From: Sebastes aleutianus
Lineage: Eukaryota; Chordata; Actinopteri; Perciformes; Sebastidae
NCBI GenBank assembly: GCA_916700875.1
Contig: CAKAKS010000066.1
Span: 15,744,361 to 15,808,360 of the forward strand
Direction: 5' to 3'
DNA length: 64,000 bases
Positions 37,573 through 60,678 of this stretch are shown here, in pieces (positions within the stretch are counted from its first letter, which is position 1; every line of letters begins with the position of its first letter). The notes beneath the pieces were generated by a model. That model ran no database searches. It was given only the letters and a program-made list of their open reading frames with translations, and was not told where the DNA came from. Made by a program: the position numbers and the translations under genes.

Positions 37573-39599
37573 TCAGAGCGGCCCAACAGAGACACGCCTC
37601 CCCACCACTGACGGAGCTCTGATGTTGTGTCTGCACAGCGGGCAATTGCCAAACTGCTGCAAGACTCTGCCAGCGCACAGGTTGCATAAACACTGGTGGC
37701 CACACGGCAGAGTGACTCTGGCCTGTTTGTCCATGCACACCACACACTCCTTTACACCTGAGATCAAAACAGAGGAATCACAATTACAAGACTGACCTCA
37801 GAGATTAAAAAAATGTGCAAAACACTGAAATCAGATTGGTTGGAAGGACTCTTTCTTACCTGCTGAGACGTTCATGTCAAGACAGGAGATGCATTCATCG
37901 CTGTTTCCATCAAGGATTGAGAAATCAGGAGTCGAATTGTTGCAGTTGTCAGAGGAGGTGATGCATTCAGGTGCAGGACAGGACCGTCTGGTGCGAAGAC
38001 ACTGCCTTTTCTCTGAGCCTGCAGCATACCATTTTTCATAACATTAAAACATTTTCTTGGCATGGTCAGTGCATGTGGAATACAAAAAGAACAGGAAAAA
38101 CAGGCTCGACATGCATGATTGTCATTTATAGTAAACATACCCAGGAGGGAAATGGAACATGTCTGTCCGTAGACGTCTATCATGGCCCACAGCGGCTGGC
38201 TGACATCCACTCCTGTTAGCAGCTTGTGCTCCTTGGTGTGCTTGCTTGAGATGCATATGTCGCCTTTAGTAGAGACCCAGAATTCCAGCTCTGACCCTAC
38301 TTGGCAATAGGAATCAGGCAAAGGATGGGCCCAGTGCCCTTGGGTGTCAGTGAGGTTTGGGATGGCCATGAGGGGCAGGGGCAGAGATCTGGCCTCAGGC
38401 GGCACGTTGGTGAAGCCAACGCGCATAGCTCCGTGCCAGTTGAACGAATCTTTCTCCACCCTCAGACGAATCTTCTCCTGGAGCTTCACCGAGCGACTGC
38501 TGAACACCAGGCCGTTCTTGAACGTGCCGTCCATCCTCTCTGCCAGTCGACACCCGCGGCTCAGGCGGACCTTTTCTCCCATAGCCTGAGGGTGGAAGGT
38601 CAGAGGGCCGAGGCAGGACAGGCCGCACTTGTGTGGCTTCTTGGTCTTAACAACTGCAAAGGAACAAAAACACAGTTATGAATCTTGATGCAATTGTAGA
38701 TTACATTTGCAATGTGTCTGTCACAGACTGTCACAACAACAACAAGCTGGGAGGTTTTGCATCTACCACCTGAATCCAGTGTAATAAACGATAAACCGCA
38801 GTGCAAATATGTGCAGATATTGGTGCAGAATTCTGGACTATGAGAAGTGAACAATAACATGGAGAATGCAGATTTGACTAACACATATTTATGCAAATAC
38901 TTATTGTATGTAAAGCCTTTTCCTCATCAGTGAGAAGCTGAGCATTTCCAATAAAAAGGAAGTTTCTTACTCTCACATTTTACAGCACAGGATATGAATC
39001 ATGAATTGCTCCTTATGTCTTCTACAAACGAGGATGTTTGTTTAGGACCTGTTTTATCAGCAATAACCGATAAGACCTGGGAATCGCTTCAGTTTTGTTT
39101 CACACACACCACCTTATCAGGTGTTTAACAATTATCACCTTCTGAATGGACAGAATAATGGCTTTCAGTAGCACTTTTTCTATTTCTTTCTTGTTTTTTT
39201 TTGGTCAGTTTGTATCACTGGGTGTACAAAATACAAAAATAATAGTAATAATTGCAAATAGAGGGTGGACATTCTGTAAATGTACACATTTCATAAGTTC
39301 ATTGCAATAATTTTTTTTTTTTTTTAAATAGGAAAAAAGGCATGTTTTCATGCATGTACATGAATTATACGTATTTTCATACTAAAGAAAACACTTAAAA
39401 TACAATTTTCACAAAAAATTGTGTCACTTAAATGTAAAATTGTAAGTTAATTACTATTTGCTTATTTTTTAGTATTAGTATTAACTTTAGTAATAAGCTA
39501 AAAACAGATACCTAATATTAATTTTGACTACCTAAATGTAACTGGAAGACCAAGAATAAATATCTCACCAGAGTTCTCGTTGCCGCTCTCGTGCACCAT
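37573..39599 (-). CDS. neurl3: Neuralized-like E3 ubiquitin ligase 3, complete
   Basis: NEURL3 (LINCR) is a cytosolic RING E3 ligase induced during inflammation. The four coding exons are 39599-39569 (MVHESGNENS), 38653-38141, 38018-37860 and 37757-37573, 888 nt in phase, 295 residues against about 262 in human. Residues about 26-181 form the Neuralized (NHR) domain, with LSRGCRLAERMDGTFKNGLV, MRVGFTNVPP and QPLWAMIDVYGQ. The C-terminus is a C3HC4 RING with ligands C239, C242, C253, H255, C259, C262, C273 and C276; PCGHQCLCNLCAGRV and CPLCRHNI are visible. The linker exon (about residues 182-234) is serine- and asparagine-rich and poorly conserved. The short first exon is supported by its donor and by phase. 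A sense AATAAA lies at 37182-37177. Intron 1 carries a segment duplicated downstream of the gene. It is divergent from nkx6.3. Confidence 0.93.
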
Positions 39600-39689
39600 C
39601 GTGAAGAGTCAGACAGTTGCTTTTCTTTGAGTCTTGAAAGAAGATGTGCTCAGGCCTGTATCTTTGGTTCAATTGTGATGAAGGGGGAG

Positions 39690-39770
39690 TGTTGGCTGCC
39701 TTTAAAAACATGGAGCACGTGCAGCTTCAAAACACAAACCATCCCTCTTGCATCACATGGGAAGTGAAAG
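39690..39770 (-). promoter_or_regulatory. neurl3: Putative neurl3 promoter: TATA-like box and ETS-IRF composite motif
   Basis: A TTTTTAAAGG TATA-like element (minus sense) lies at about 39697-39708, about 100 bp upstream of the start codon. GGAAGTGAAA at 39760-39769 (plus strand) fits the ETS-IRF composite consensus GGAANNGAAA. This would suit an inflammation-inducible gene. It is a motif-based inference. Confidence 0.35.
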
Positions 39771-39849
39771 GAGGAGGAGTGAGGGAGGAACCAAAGTTTG
39801 GAAATTTACTCAACAGTTGAAAGCAGAGCGCCAACATGCCTGAAGTGAT

Positions 39850-42750
39850 AGGACAGAATCAGTTTCATCTTATGTCATCTTCTCTGCTGAAAGACAAAGG
39901 TTATACAAACATATAATTATGTATTATAGTAAATGATCTGATCTTTGTCATAACTCAACCCTAATTAAAAAAAATGTCCTTTGATGTATATTTGCTGTTG
40001 CAGATAATAAGTTGATGTTTCTACCTGTATGTAACCTTTTAAAGTGTATTTCTCTCATGTAACAGTTTTATATTATATAATACTATTTTAATAGTAAAAT
40101 GGGATGCATCTAATATGCTGTATACAACTATTAGTTTCTATGTGATTCATATTTTACAACGATACAATATAGGCTCTTTAGGAAATAGAATGAAATATGA
40201 CCTCCTTTTTAGAGAAACACTGGAAAAATTTCCATTAATTAGTATATGTTGGGAAATACCACCAAAATGTATGAGTGTCCCAGGAACACTGCACACATAC
40301 ATAGTGAAGTGATGAGAACATGCAAAGCTTCATACTTTAGTTGTTGCTGGTTGATGACACACCAGAGGGTGCTGAGCTCTGTCTCCCTCTACAGGACACA
40401 CACCCTGTCATTTCTTTAGTCCTCATTGGTTAGCAGTCCCGACCATGTGACGGGAAGAAGCCATAACTGGAAAACTAAGAACTTTCCAAGGGTGACTTCA
40501 TCAGTATTGGAAAGTTACTAGCTCCTCTAGTATGACTAACAATCCCATGATTTACCCAGAAATGCCACCATACTGCCAGCCTGACATAACCCTGCAGGTC
40601 ATATCTAAAACATTTAAATAAGTTAGCAGCTGTGTAGGCATATTTTAATATATATTAAATGTAGCAGAGAATTATTATTATTATTATAAATAAGAAGTTT
40701 ATTTAGTGTAACACCTTTCATAGAACACGATTCACAAAGTGTTTTACAAGAATAAAAAATAAAAATAAAACCATAGACCAGTAAAAACAATAAAAACAAT
40801 CAATAAAACATGTTAAAAAAAACCAAAAAATATAAATGTGAATTATATGAAACATGTTTTTATATGCATGTGATGGGCAGAAGTGTTTGATTCTAGGCAT
40901 GCATAATAGTTTTCATATAAGAAAGTAATATATCTATACATGCTGTAGTTAAAATATGTCATACGTTACTGCAAGAACTACAAAAACTCATTAATGTACC
41001 CTCCCCCCATTCAGTAAGTCACATGATATTAACATTTGTATGACTAAATTTGCTAATAGGGTTCATTATAAGGCATCGTAAAACAATTACAACTTCATTG
41101 TGGTTAATATGGTAGAAAGTAAAATGGAATTAAGTTCAATAAAACCTCAATGTCTCTCTGCACATGTAGTGCTAGTGGGTATAGTCACAAAGATGGTTAG
41201 CCATTCATTTGTATGTGAAATTTTTAGTTCATCAATAAATTCAAATACTTATTGAAATGTCAGGTATGTGGCACAATACCAACTTCCTATCAAGCTTTAA
41301 TTAATTTCCCTATATAAGCAAGGGTTAATGACGTAGAGAAACTAACAAGAGGACGCTAGAGTTTAAAAATGTAACGACCAGAAAAACCAGCGCAGTGTTG
41401 CCAACTCTTTTCCCAGCAGCGCTAGCTCACAAGAGTGAAATGTTGTGAGAAAGTCGCCAAGTTGTCAACACTGACAGTCCGTCGCTTCAGGCCTCCCTCC
41501 AAAGCCACTCCCCCATAATTATCATTATGTAATTGAACAACGAACATTGTTATTATTGGTTATTATTAGCACTCGTAGCTGTCTAACTCGCAGGTTGTGG
41601 ACTCGTAATGAGTGTCTGCAGGTAGACAGACAGGTAGCTTATTACATAATAATAATAATAATAATATATTTTATTTAGACCCCACAATACATTAACACAT
41701 TTGCATTAACACTCATATTACATATTCATACATAGGATACGATGTGTTTTATTGCCACTGCATATTGAAACTGGAAAATGAAGATCTGCGAATATTGTGA
41801 ACTGAATGAGGTAATATGATTTTGATATCTTTATATCTTTTTGACGATATCTTTGCGTTTTCTGAATATATATTTAAAGCATGGGATAGTAGGAGAGAAA
41901 ACCTCATGATGTACGGATCACACTGTAATATTTATGAACTCAATCAAATACACATGTTTTAACTGACATGAAGTTGTGCATAAATGTAGGTTTCGTTTCA
42001 TCAAAATTATGGCTATATGTGCAATACAACAATATATACATTTAGTTTCTGTTTCCAGTAATAAACCAGGAAAAGGAGCAGCCCTCCTCCTCCTCCTCCT
42101 CCTCCTCCTCCTCCTCCTCCTCCTCCTCCTCTGTGTACTCCAGGCTCAGCTGCCTCTGCTCCACCACACTTGGTCAGACATGGCAGGCCATCAAAAAATC
42201 AACTTGTTCCCACTCCACCTGTTCAAAACACTATTAATCTGCTGCCTTCCAATAAAAGGCTCGGCTCTCAGCAAGGAGCCAATAGAGAGGCATTAAGGCT
42301 GGGAGACCCAGGCCAATCCCAGGCTGCATTCTAATGTGGCCTATCTTTATCAAGGTGCCACTCCATTTCCAGATACTGCTTATTTATGACTTCTGAGGAG
42401 AGAGCCGGCGGCCGGCATGTGTCTTTAGGATAACACTGAGAATCTGTGTGCGGAAGGGCTCGCCTGAGACGTCAGATATGGGATTATCACAGACCACACT
42501 GGGGCTGAGAAGAGGTGAAGGGCGGTGAAGAGTGAAACTGCTTTTTCTGATGTGGTAGCAACTTTGGCAAACACCGGGGACTTTGTTAGAATCAGTGCTC
42601 TTAAACTGTTTGAATATCTGGGGACGGTGGGAGTGATCCCAGATCCAAGACATCGCCTGTGGGTGAGAGAACTCCCTGTGGGCCCGTCAGAGGTCCTCTC
42701 CTGCCTGGATCTTACTGGATGTGTGACTGAGACCTGGAGGCAGAGTCACA
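39850..42750. other. Intergenic region between divergent neurl3 and nkx6.3
   Basis: It contains a short LINE-like 3' tail (about 40672-40810, with an ATT run and ATTCACAAAGTGTTTTACA), an ATA microsatellite at about 41647-41668, a small inverted repeat (41394-41476, ends GTGTTGCCAACT and AGTTGTCAACAC), a CTCF-like motif near 40358, and a CCT microsatellite. The last 500 bp are the nkx6.3 promoter and 5' UTR region. I see no other gene. Confidence 0.55.
42083..42131. repeat. (CCT)n microsatellite
   Basis: About 16 CTC/TCC units, some 630 bp upstream of the nkx6.3 start codon. It produces a poly-leucine frame that is not a gene. Confidence 0.95.
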
Positions 42751-42759
42751 GTGCTCCCC

Positions 42760-44514
42760 ATGGATCCAAACATCCAGGGGTCTTTCCTGTTCAACAACAG
42801 CCTGAACCAATTCCCCTCGGAGCTCAAGGCCCCAGTGTGCCAGTACTCGGTGCCCAACTCCTTCTACAAGCTCAACCCGGGCCTGAACAGCCAGCTGCAG
42901 GCGGGGACGCCCCACGCCATCAGCGACATCCTGAGCCGCTCCATGATGGGGATGGGCTCCACGGGCACCACCGCCCTGCTGTCCGGCTACTCCGCCATGG
43001 GGGGGTTCAGCCCCTCCGTCACAGGCACATCCATGTACTATAACCGAGACTACAACTCCTCCATGGGCGGCTTCTCCAAGCCCGGCGCCGAGTGCCCCAT
43101 GAAGGGTCGCAGCGTGAGCTGCTGGGCGGAGAGCAGCTGCGACTGGAGAGCAGGGAGGCAGCAGTGCACCAACAGTGAGTCTCAAATACTGCAGCGTGGA
43201 CTCAACATCCAGCTCAGCAACACATCACAACTCGTCTCTGAGGACTCAATGAGACGTGTTACCTTTTAGTGATGCCACAATGTCTTTACTAAAGAAGACA
43301 AATTCAATCCAAACAGAAAAGATATACAGAATATACAACGTCAAGTAGTGTGTATATATACACCATAGGTTAAATGTATGATTTGACCAAAATCTTTAGT
43401 TTGTATTGTTCTGAAAAACTGAATGATGTTTAGATTACATAAGATATTGTTCAATATGTTATTTTAAATGTTTAAGTGTACATTTTAAGTAATTTCTTAG
43501 GGGTGTAATCTACGAGAAAATACAAAAAAACAAGAATTTACGGGGATTGATGAGTGTGTGTGGTATTTCAAACGTCCAATCAAATATTAAAAAATGGCAC
43601 TTTTATATAATGTGTGGATGATGCTGCTTTTTATTAATAGTCAACAGATTAACAAGATTCAGAAACTAATTATGAAACTGTAGGAAGACAAATACTTGAT
43701 TTTTTTCTGGCTATGCAGAGAACATCATCGTCCCACCTATCTGCAGAAACCAAAGTATTTCAGTGGGTGAATCTAATTCCTATATGAAAAAATCTAAAAA
43801 TCCATTTTTGTTTTTCTCCTTTGATATTTTTAGGTAGTGGTCCTCTGGGGGAGATGACAGGCAGGAAGAAACACACCAGACCAACATTTAGTGGACACCA
43901 GATCTTTGCTCTGGAGAAAACCTTTGAGCAGACCAAGTACCTGGCCGGGCCTGAGAGAGCCAGGCTGGCTTATTCTCTGGGCATGACTGAATCACAAGTC
44001 AAGGTAAAGATGACCTTTATGTGAGGTATTATACAACTTGTTGATGTTTTTTTGCTTGATGCTCCTTATCTGTGCCATCATCACATCAGATCAGGAAGTC
44101 ACAGTGACGCAGACATATTTACTCACCTTCATGCACAAATGTCATGGATGCTTTTCATAGCTTTCCAAGCTGCGTAATGTTTGTCAACAAGATGCACTTA
44201 TCAAGCAACGTGCGTACGGGTTACATTCTCAGTAAACAGTAACACAGTATCACCCTTACACACCACCTTGTTGTTGTGTTCAGGTGTGGTTTCAGAACCG
44301 ACGCACCAAGTGGAGGAAGAAGAGCGCGTCTGAGCCGAGCTCCACGCAGACCAGCCTGGCCGGGCAGAGCGGCGAGGCCTCGGACAACGAGGTGGAGGAC
44401 GAGGAGTACAACAAGCCTCTGGACCCGGACTCTGACGATGACAAGATCCGATTGCTGCTGCGCAAACACCGCAGGGCTTTCTCCGTGCTGCGCCTCGGCC
44501 CACACCACGTCTGA
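42760..44514 (+). CDS. nkx6.3: Homeobox protein Nkx-6.3, complete
   Basis: NKX6-3 is a homeodomain repressor of the NK6 family, known for roles in stomach/duodenum endocrine cells and in neural tissue. The three exons are 42760-43174, 43834-44003 and 44284-44514, 816 nt, 271 residues against 265 in human, with clean GT-AG junctions in phase. Residues 25-36 (PVCQYSVPNSFY) and the eh1-like Groucho-binding PHAISDILSR (51-60) identify NK6. The homeodomain is residues 149-208: RPTFSGHQIFALEKTFEQTK and KVWFQNRRTKWRKK are visible, with intron 2 splitting it at K195/V196. The acidic tail contains EYNKPLDPDSDDDKIRLLL, ending GPHHV. The N-terminal half fits NKX6-3 much better than NKX6-1 or NKX6-2, which have long poly-Ala/Ser/Gly or different starts. 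An AATAAA at 44802-44807 is a likely polyadenylation signal. It is tail-to-tail with the INPP5A-like gene. Confidence 0.95.
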
Positions 44515-44533
44515 CACACTTCCTGCCAATTAC

Positions 44534-44552
44534 ACACACACACACACACACA
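44534..44552. repeat. Short (CA)n tract
   Basis: About nine CA units in the nkx6.3 3' UTR. Confidence 0.9.
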
Positions 44553-45523
44553 CTGCAGACCTGCATGCTGTAATGAAAGTTATTAGTTTTGAATACGAAG
44601 TTGAATTATTTAAGCATGTTTGGGAAGAGGTCATAAGAGCATCAAAGGGGACAAAAATGAAGCTTAAAAAAAAAAGATGTTTACTTTTATAAGTTACTGT
44701 ATCTCTGGCCTGTTTCCATGTTACACTGGTATGTACCATTTTGTAAAAACACAAGAAAAATGACGTTATAAAAACTGCATGATGCTATTGGTAATAACAC
44801 TAATAAATAATAATAATAATAAAAAAGAGAGGAACCTGAAAGTTATTCATGTGTTCAGCTGTTTGTGATTATTTCGTGATTTGAATTTTCTAAATGAAGC
44901 CACAGAAAGTGCCATAGCATGTGGTGAAACAGCATAAATAACAAAATATGTACTTGCAAACACTAAAGGTAGAAGTTTTACAGTAGGAGAAAAGAAAACA
45001 AGAGGAGTTGGAAAACATCCTTGGCTCTTCAATCAAAACTTCAGAAAAGACATTTTAAAATAGAAGAAAAAAAGATTATTTTTTAGGACAACTATTTCTA
45101 GGGAATTTTCTTTTAAAAGGGCACACAATATAATTTAATAATTTAATTTAATTTAAAGGGCTCTAAATGAGACATTCTGTGATAATGTATATGGATTGAT
45201 GATGAACCACAGGCCTACAAACTCTGAAATACAGGGCTCTGCTCACATGTTATTATCTATTATAATATTTCAAAAGTATGATTTGTAATTCTGCTAAATT
45301 AATCTGCTTAAGTTAAATGTTGACTTGAAGTAAAATAACTGCAAGTTCACAGCTTTGTTTTATTATTTATTGTATACTTGCTTTTGAAATACATTGTAAA
45401 AATATGAACAATGCCGTACAATAAATGGTTGTTAATCATTTATCGGGCTCAAGTTCCGACGGTGTCTTTGCTGTGAAGTGACAGTTAGACTGAAACTGCA
45501 AGCAAAAAGGCACAAACGCTGAA

Positions 45524-45536
45524 AGGTCAAAGGTCA
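45524..45536 (+). promoter_or_regulatory. Perfect DR1 nuclear-receptor half-site pair
   Basis: AGGTCAAAGGTCA is two AGGTCA half-sites with a 1-nt spacer, the consensus for HNF4 and PPAR/RXR. It lies about 1 kb past the nkx6.3 stop. Use as an enhancer is inferred only. Confidence 0.4.
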
Positions 45537-46223
45537 AATCTTGTGTGATTTATCAGTGTGGTATGGTTTAACTGAAGACGATGACCCCCAACGACCCACG
45601 TCAACCTAAAATCAATAGAGAGGCTCTCAGTTTGTTTAGCCTCCACATGGTTCAGACGTACTAATATTAGTATCATATATCGCCAACTCTATCATCATGT
45701 AAATGTTGCTCAAGTCCATATTGGAGCTTTGATAATACAAATATTTAAAAATGATCAAGCATTAGAAAATCTTTGTGATTCATGAATTTTCAGGAGGTAA
45801 TCCATGTTTTAGTCTCCCTCCAACAACTACAAAAAAAAGAAATGCAATAAAGGTTAGAATCAGTCTCTTGATTTGTCGACCCCTGAAGACTTTCGATCTG
45901 AGCAAAATGTCCTAAACAGCCAGCCCATTCCAGCTTTAGAGGGCAGGCTTAATACCTCCTCTGTTTTAGATGCACTTTTTCTTCTGCAGCACCTCACCTC
46001 CTGGCTCAAGTCTATGTGAAATGAATGCATAACACAGACATACAGTTAAGTTAGTGCAGTCTCAATGTCCATTTAGCTTGACTCTGCTCTATATATATAT
46101 ATATATATTTTTAAATCTGACCAACACAAAAGTCAGAATTAGTGAGATTTTGCCATCTTCGTGTCAAACTAGAAAATGAAATAATAAAAGTAATCTTGTA
46201 GGACACCTGACTCTTTTTCCATT

Positions 46224-46361
46224 AACAGCGGGCTAGATGTTGCATGCAGGACTTTCCAGTAACAGCGGGCTAGATGTTGCATAAAGGATTTCCAGTAACA
46301 GCGGGCTAGCTGTGGCATGCAGGACTTCCAAGTAACAGCAGGCAAACTGTGGCATGCAGGA
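46224..46361. repeat. Minisatellite, about 3.7 copies of a 36-37 bp unit
   Basis: Units begin AACAGCGGGCTAG at 46224, 46261 and 46297, with a diverged AACAGCAGGC unit at 46334. Each continues through TGTTGCAT or TGTGGCAT and GGATTTCC-like text. No ORF function is apparent. Confidence 0.85.
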
Positions 46362-48539
46362 GTTTACGCAACCATACCGGTTTATCAGTTTCATGAGGGA
46401 AGTAACATACATGCTCACGTCTTTCACGTCTTTCATGTAGCATTTACTGTAAAGTCGTGACTGGGGTTGTTCCCAAATGCCAAAGTTTCAGCCAAAGCTG
46501 TCAAAAATCTGTCTCAAAAATCCTCACCATGTGTTGCAACACATATACAGTTCTGGTAAAGCCTATAAATAACAATGCAACACATTTATGAGAGTAATAT
46601 TTTATTTACAAAAGTGAAATATGACAATGATGTAGTGTTTGACCAGAGTTAATCTAAATGTAATAATACTGGCCTTATAATGAACTCGCCTCCCATGACT
46701 GGTCAACAGCGAACTGCTACAAGTTTATTACTAACAAACTCTTCAATCTACACAAACATTTGCATCACTGACTCTTAACTTAATCTTGTTATGGCGAGGC
46801 TTCAGTCCCGCTGTACAAACATGACTGACAGTCCAAACTTCATATGTGAATTTATGCATGAAAAGTATTTTTGCATGAACATAGAGAGCGTACTCTTCCA
46901 CCAAGCTGCGTAAGACAAAAGAAGCTCCACAAGACACACAAACAATTCAAATACGTGACAGCTGGGATTGGATGAAAGTGACGAACGACAAACATATTTT
47001 AAATTCTTTCAATTAGTCATTATTAAAGCCAGATTAAAAAAAACATCTAACATCAAAAAACATTACTTGTGCTACACAATGAGACTATGAATTAACAAAA
47101 GAAAATAAGACCAGTGCCTTCTGTGTTGTGTGTGGGTGTGCACACGTGTTTATACAGGAGTTTGTGAAGCCTTAAGCACAGTTAGAAGTAAACACGTGAG
47201 GCCTATGTTATAATTCTTTTGGCAATGGAATAAGGTCGATGCCAACCAGAGTAGAAAAGATTCCTGCGCAGACAAACAGTAAAGAAAACTTTCTCTGAGC
47301 GAGGACGGCTAAAATCGAAAAATTGAGAACTGCTGAGTTATAGCTTGTGGAAAAAAGCACTTGGTATTATTGACGTACAGTTTAGAAAAACAGCAAAAGA
47401 ATGATACTTTAAATTCAACAGGGTGAAACACTGCTGCTGTGTTATATTCATAAATTCAGCTCCCACAGCATTCATAAACAGCTGTAGTCGGTTTGTTGTT
47501 GCTTTAAAATGTTATTGCCCACTGTCTAGTGTCGTTTATCAAAAATCAATTCTGGGAATGACTTTGCTAAAGATATGAGTGACACAATGACGCAGTCAAA
47601 GCTGCTGTGAGAAAAGTAGCTACCAGTATGAAAAACAAGTCAGTAAGATATCCTTCATAAATGATATTTTATCTACAGAGGACATCTAACTAAACCGTCA
47701 TGTCTACAGGAAACTGAGATAGCAGCATTCCTCCAACTGTGGTAGAAAATCTTGCTTACAGTGGGAGTAAACAACTTTAAAAAAAAATAATAAAATACCG
47801 GAACTAAAAACATTGTGTAATACAAAATAAAACTAGACACATAGTCAGTAGGACTGGTCCAATGATTGATATTAAAAGATCCCATATTTTTTAGTTTTCA
47901 TTATTATTAGTGGCTCATAATAAGGCTTAGCTAAACATTACTTATTAACAGCAGTTTCACGATACTGGATTCTGATTCAACTGCTAATTTAAAACCTACT
48001 GAAGTTCAGTTGCTACAAAGTGGCCTGACTGACTGAAGATTTAATAAATTATTTAGGGCCAATAAGGAACGAGAACATTTGTGATGCCTCGGCTGGGGTT
48101 TGTCCGACACTGCCTGTAAGAAAAAGGCATATTTAAAAAAAAAAAAAAAAAAAAAATGCAACAACTACAATCAGAAAAGAATGTTTTGCATACACATCCA
48201 TGTAAAAGGGGGCTGGTCCACAGTCACACACTGCAGTCTTCACACCATCGTTTTGTCTCAAGCAGGAACATCCTCGGTGACGCTCAGCTTTCATGTCGGG
48301 GGACTTGAGAGTGAGTGGATAATCTGGAAAACCGCATCAGAAATCCACAACGGCTGCTGATAAATCTGTGCTCGTGTCACTCGGGGCCAGTATGCGGCAG
48401 TGAAACGGTCATATGTGAGACACCGGTGATGTGAGGAAGGGGTTTTCACAGCCGGGACTACCTGTGTCGAGACCCGCTGCTGGCTGATGATCGGTGGGTT
48501 TGTGGCGGGTAACCATCATGCTGATTATTACCCTCTGGT

Positions 48540-48582
48540 ACTGATGCTGTGGCAGGGCTGTGAGGACGGTGCGGTTATTGAC
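48540..48582 (-). other. Possible spliced 3' UTR exon of the INPP5A-like gene
   Basis: The terminal coding exon continues 17 nt past the stop to a strong donor (CTCAATG, then GTAAGAAC) at 49543-49538. A good acceptor (CTGCTGCAG, then GTCAATAACC) starts an exon-like segment at 48582. Its end is unclear. If so, the stop lies close enough to the last junction to avoid nonsense-mediated decay. Confidence 0.35.
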
Positions 48583-49439
48583 CTGCAGCAGACACACAGA
48601 TCATATATCATGTACCAACAGAAGCAAAAATATAGGAATGAGATTAGATATAGGACTCTATTCAACCAGTGTGCAAATTCTTCTTTCCTCTCCCAGTATT
48701 TCACAGTGCAGGATACAGTGGGTGGGGACAAAATATCTTGCTGACGGGGATTATAAAAACTGTCTACCCTATTATATGGTTATTAATACCAAGTCAGAGC
48801 CCAGTGAAAGCCATTCAAAGCTCGTCCCTTTAGAAATGAGGCCAACCAATCCCATCCGTTATGTAACTTCTCTATTTATCCATCTCTATTTACACCGTAT
48901 GCATTGTAAATAAAATGTAAGATGTCTCTCTTTACTGGTAAAACGTAGCCTGAGAAATACAGAGTTACTGCTGTCTCAAAATGTCAAACACAAAATGGAA
49001 AAGCGGGCTGGTTGCAGCATCTTCTAAGTCCCTTCATTGCGTGGACTCATTATTTTGTGGCCTTCTGAAGAAGGACCCTCATGAAAAAGCAGTCCATCCC
49101 TAAAAAAATAAATTTAAACGGCAGCAAAACAAAAATCATGGCCGTAAAAATGCCAATACGCTGTCCGGCACGATTCATGTCTCTCCGGCCGATCATCCAG
49201 GTGGTAATTAATGAAAAGCGGCCCAGCAATGCACTTAGCGTGTGGCCACAGTGACAGTGGAGAGGATTCAATAGACATAGATCAGTGAAAGGTGCTGATC
49301 GCTTGTGGTCCTACCACGCTTGACACAAAGGAGCGCCCGTGTCCCGCAGGCACTTCATCTTAGTTCATATCCCGACTCCAATGGGCCAGCCTGGATTATG
49401 GCTCTCTGGGGAGCCGGAGCAAGATTACTGTGATCGCTC

Positions 49440-49459
49440 TCACACACACACACACACAT
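49440..49459. repeat. Short (CA)n tract
   Basis: About ten CA units downstream of the INPP5A-like stop codon. Confidence 0.9.
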
Positions 49460-49561
49460 GCTGAATCTTCTCCTCTGGAATCACCACATGCACTTCAACA
49501 TGCTGTACAGTATAGAAACAAACTCACTGGCACATGTTCTTACCATTGAGAAGGATCCGAG

Positions 49562-60523
<10,962 letters not shown>

Positions 60524-60678
60524 CTATAAAATGAAAAAGAGAAAAAACATCAATGCATGCAATCTTTCTTGAAGAATTGGTCTAAAATCAAATACTAAAC
60601 GTGCATTCATTTGTTTTTGGGCCACCTGGGGGCAGTGCAACGAGCTATAAACACAGAACTGACATATTATCACCTTAT

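Larger units (their letters stand above)
44810..49540. other. Convergent intergenic region between nkx6.3 and the INPP5A-like gene
   Basis: It holds a perfect DR1 nuclear-receptor motif (45524-45536), a minisatellite (46224-46361), a poly-A run (48132-48155) and a possible spliced 3' UTR exon of the phosphatase gene starting at 48582. The rest is AT-rich single-copy-looking sequence. No ORF carries a recognisable domain. Confidence 0.5.

Noticed and set aside
41976..42296. ORF with a poly-leucine run resembling a signal peptide
   Set aside because: The leucines come from the (CCT)n microsatellite. There is no conserved sequence around it.
42525..43185. Long open frames overlapping nkx6.3 exon 1 in another frame and on the opposite strand
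   Set aside because: They are shadows of a GC-rich coding exon. Only the frame starting at 42760 matches a known protein and splices in phase.
48409..48597. Possible alternative terminal coding exon carrying the missing INPP5A CAAX box
   Set aside because: It has a good acceptor, but its frame does not end in a CAAX motif and the preceding exon already stops. A 3' UTR exon is more likely.
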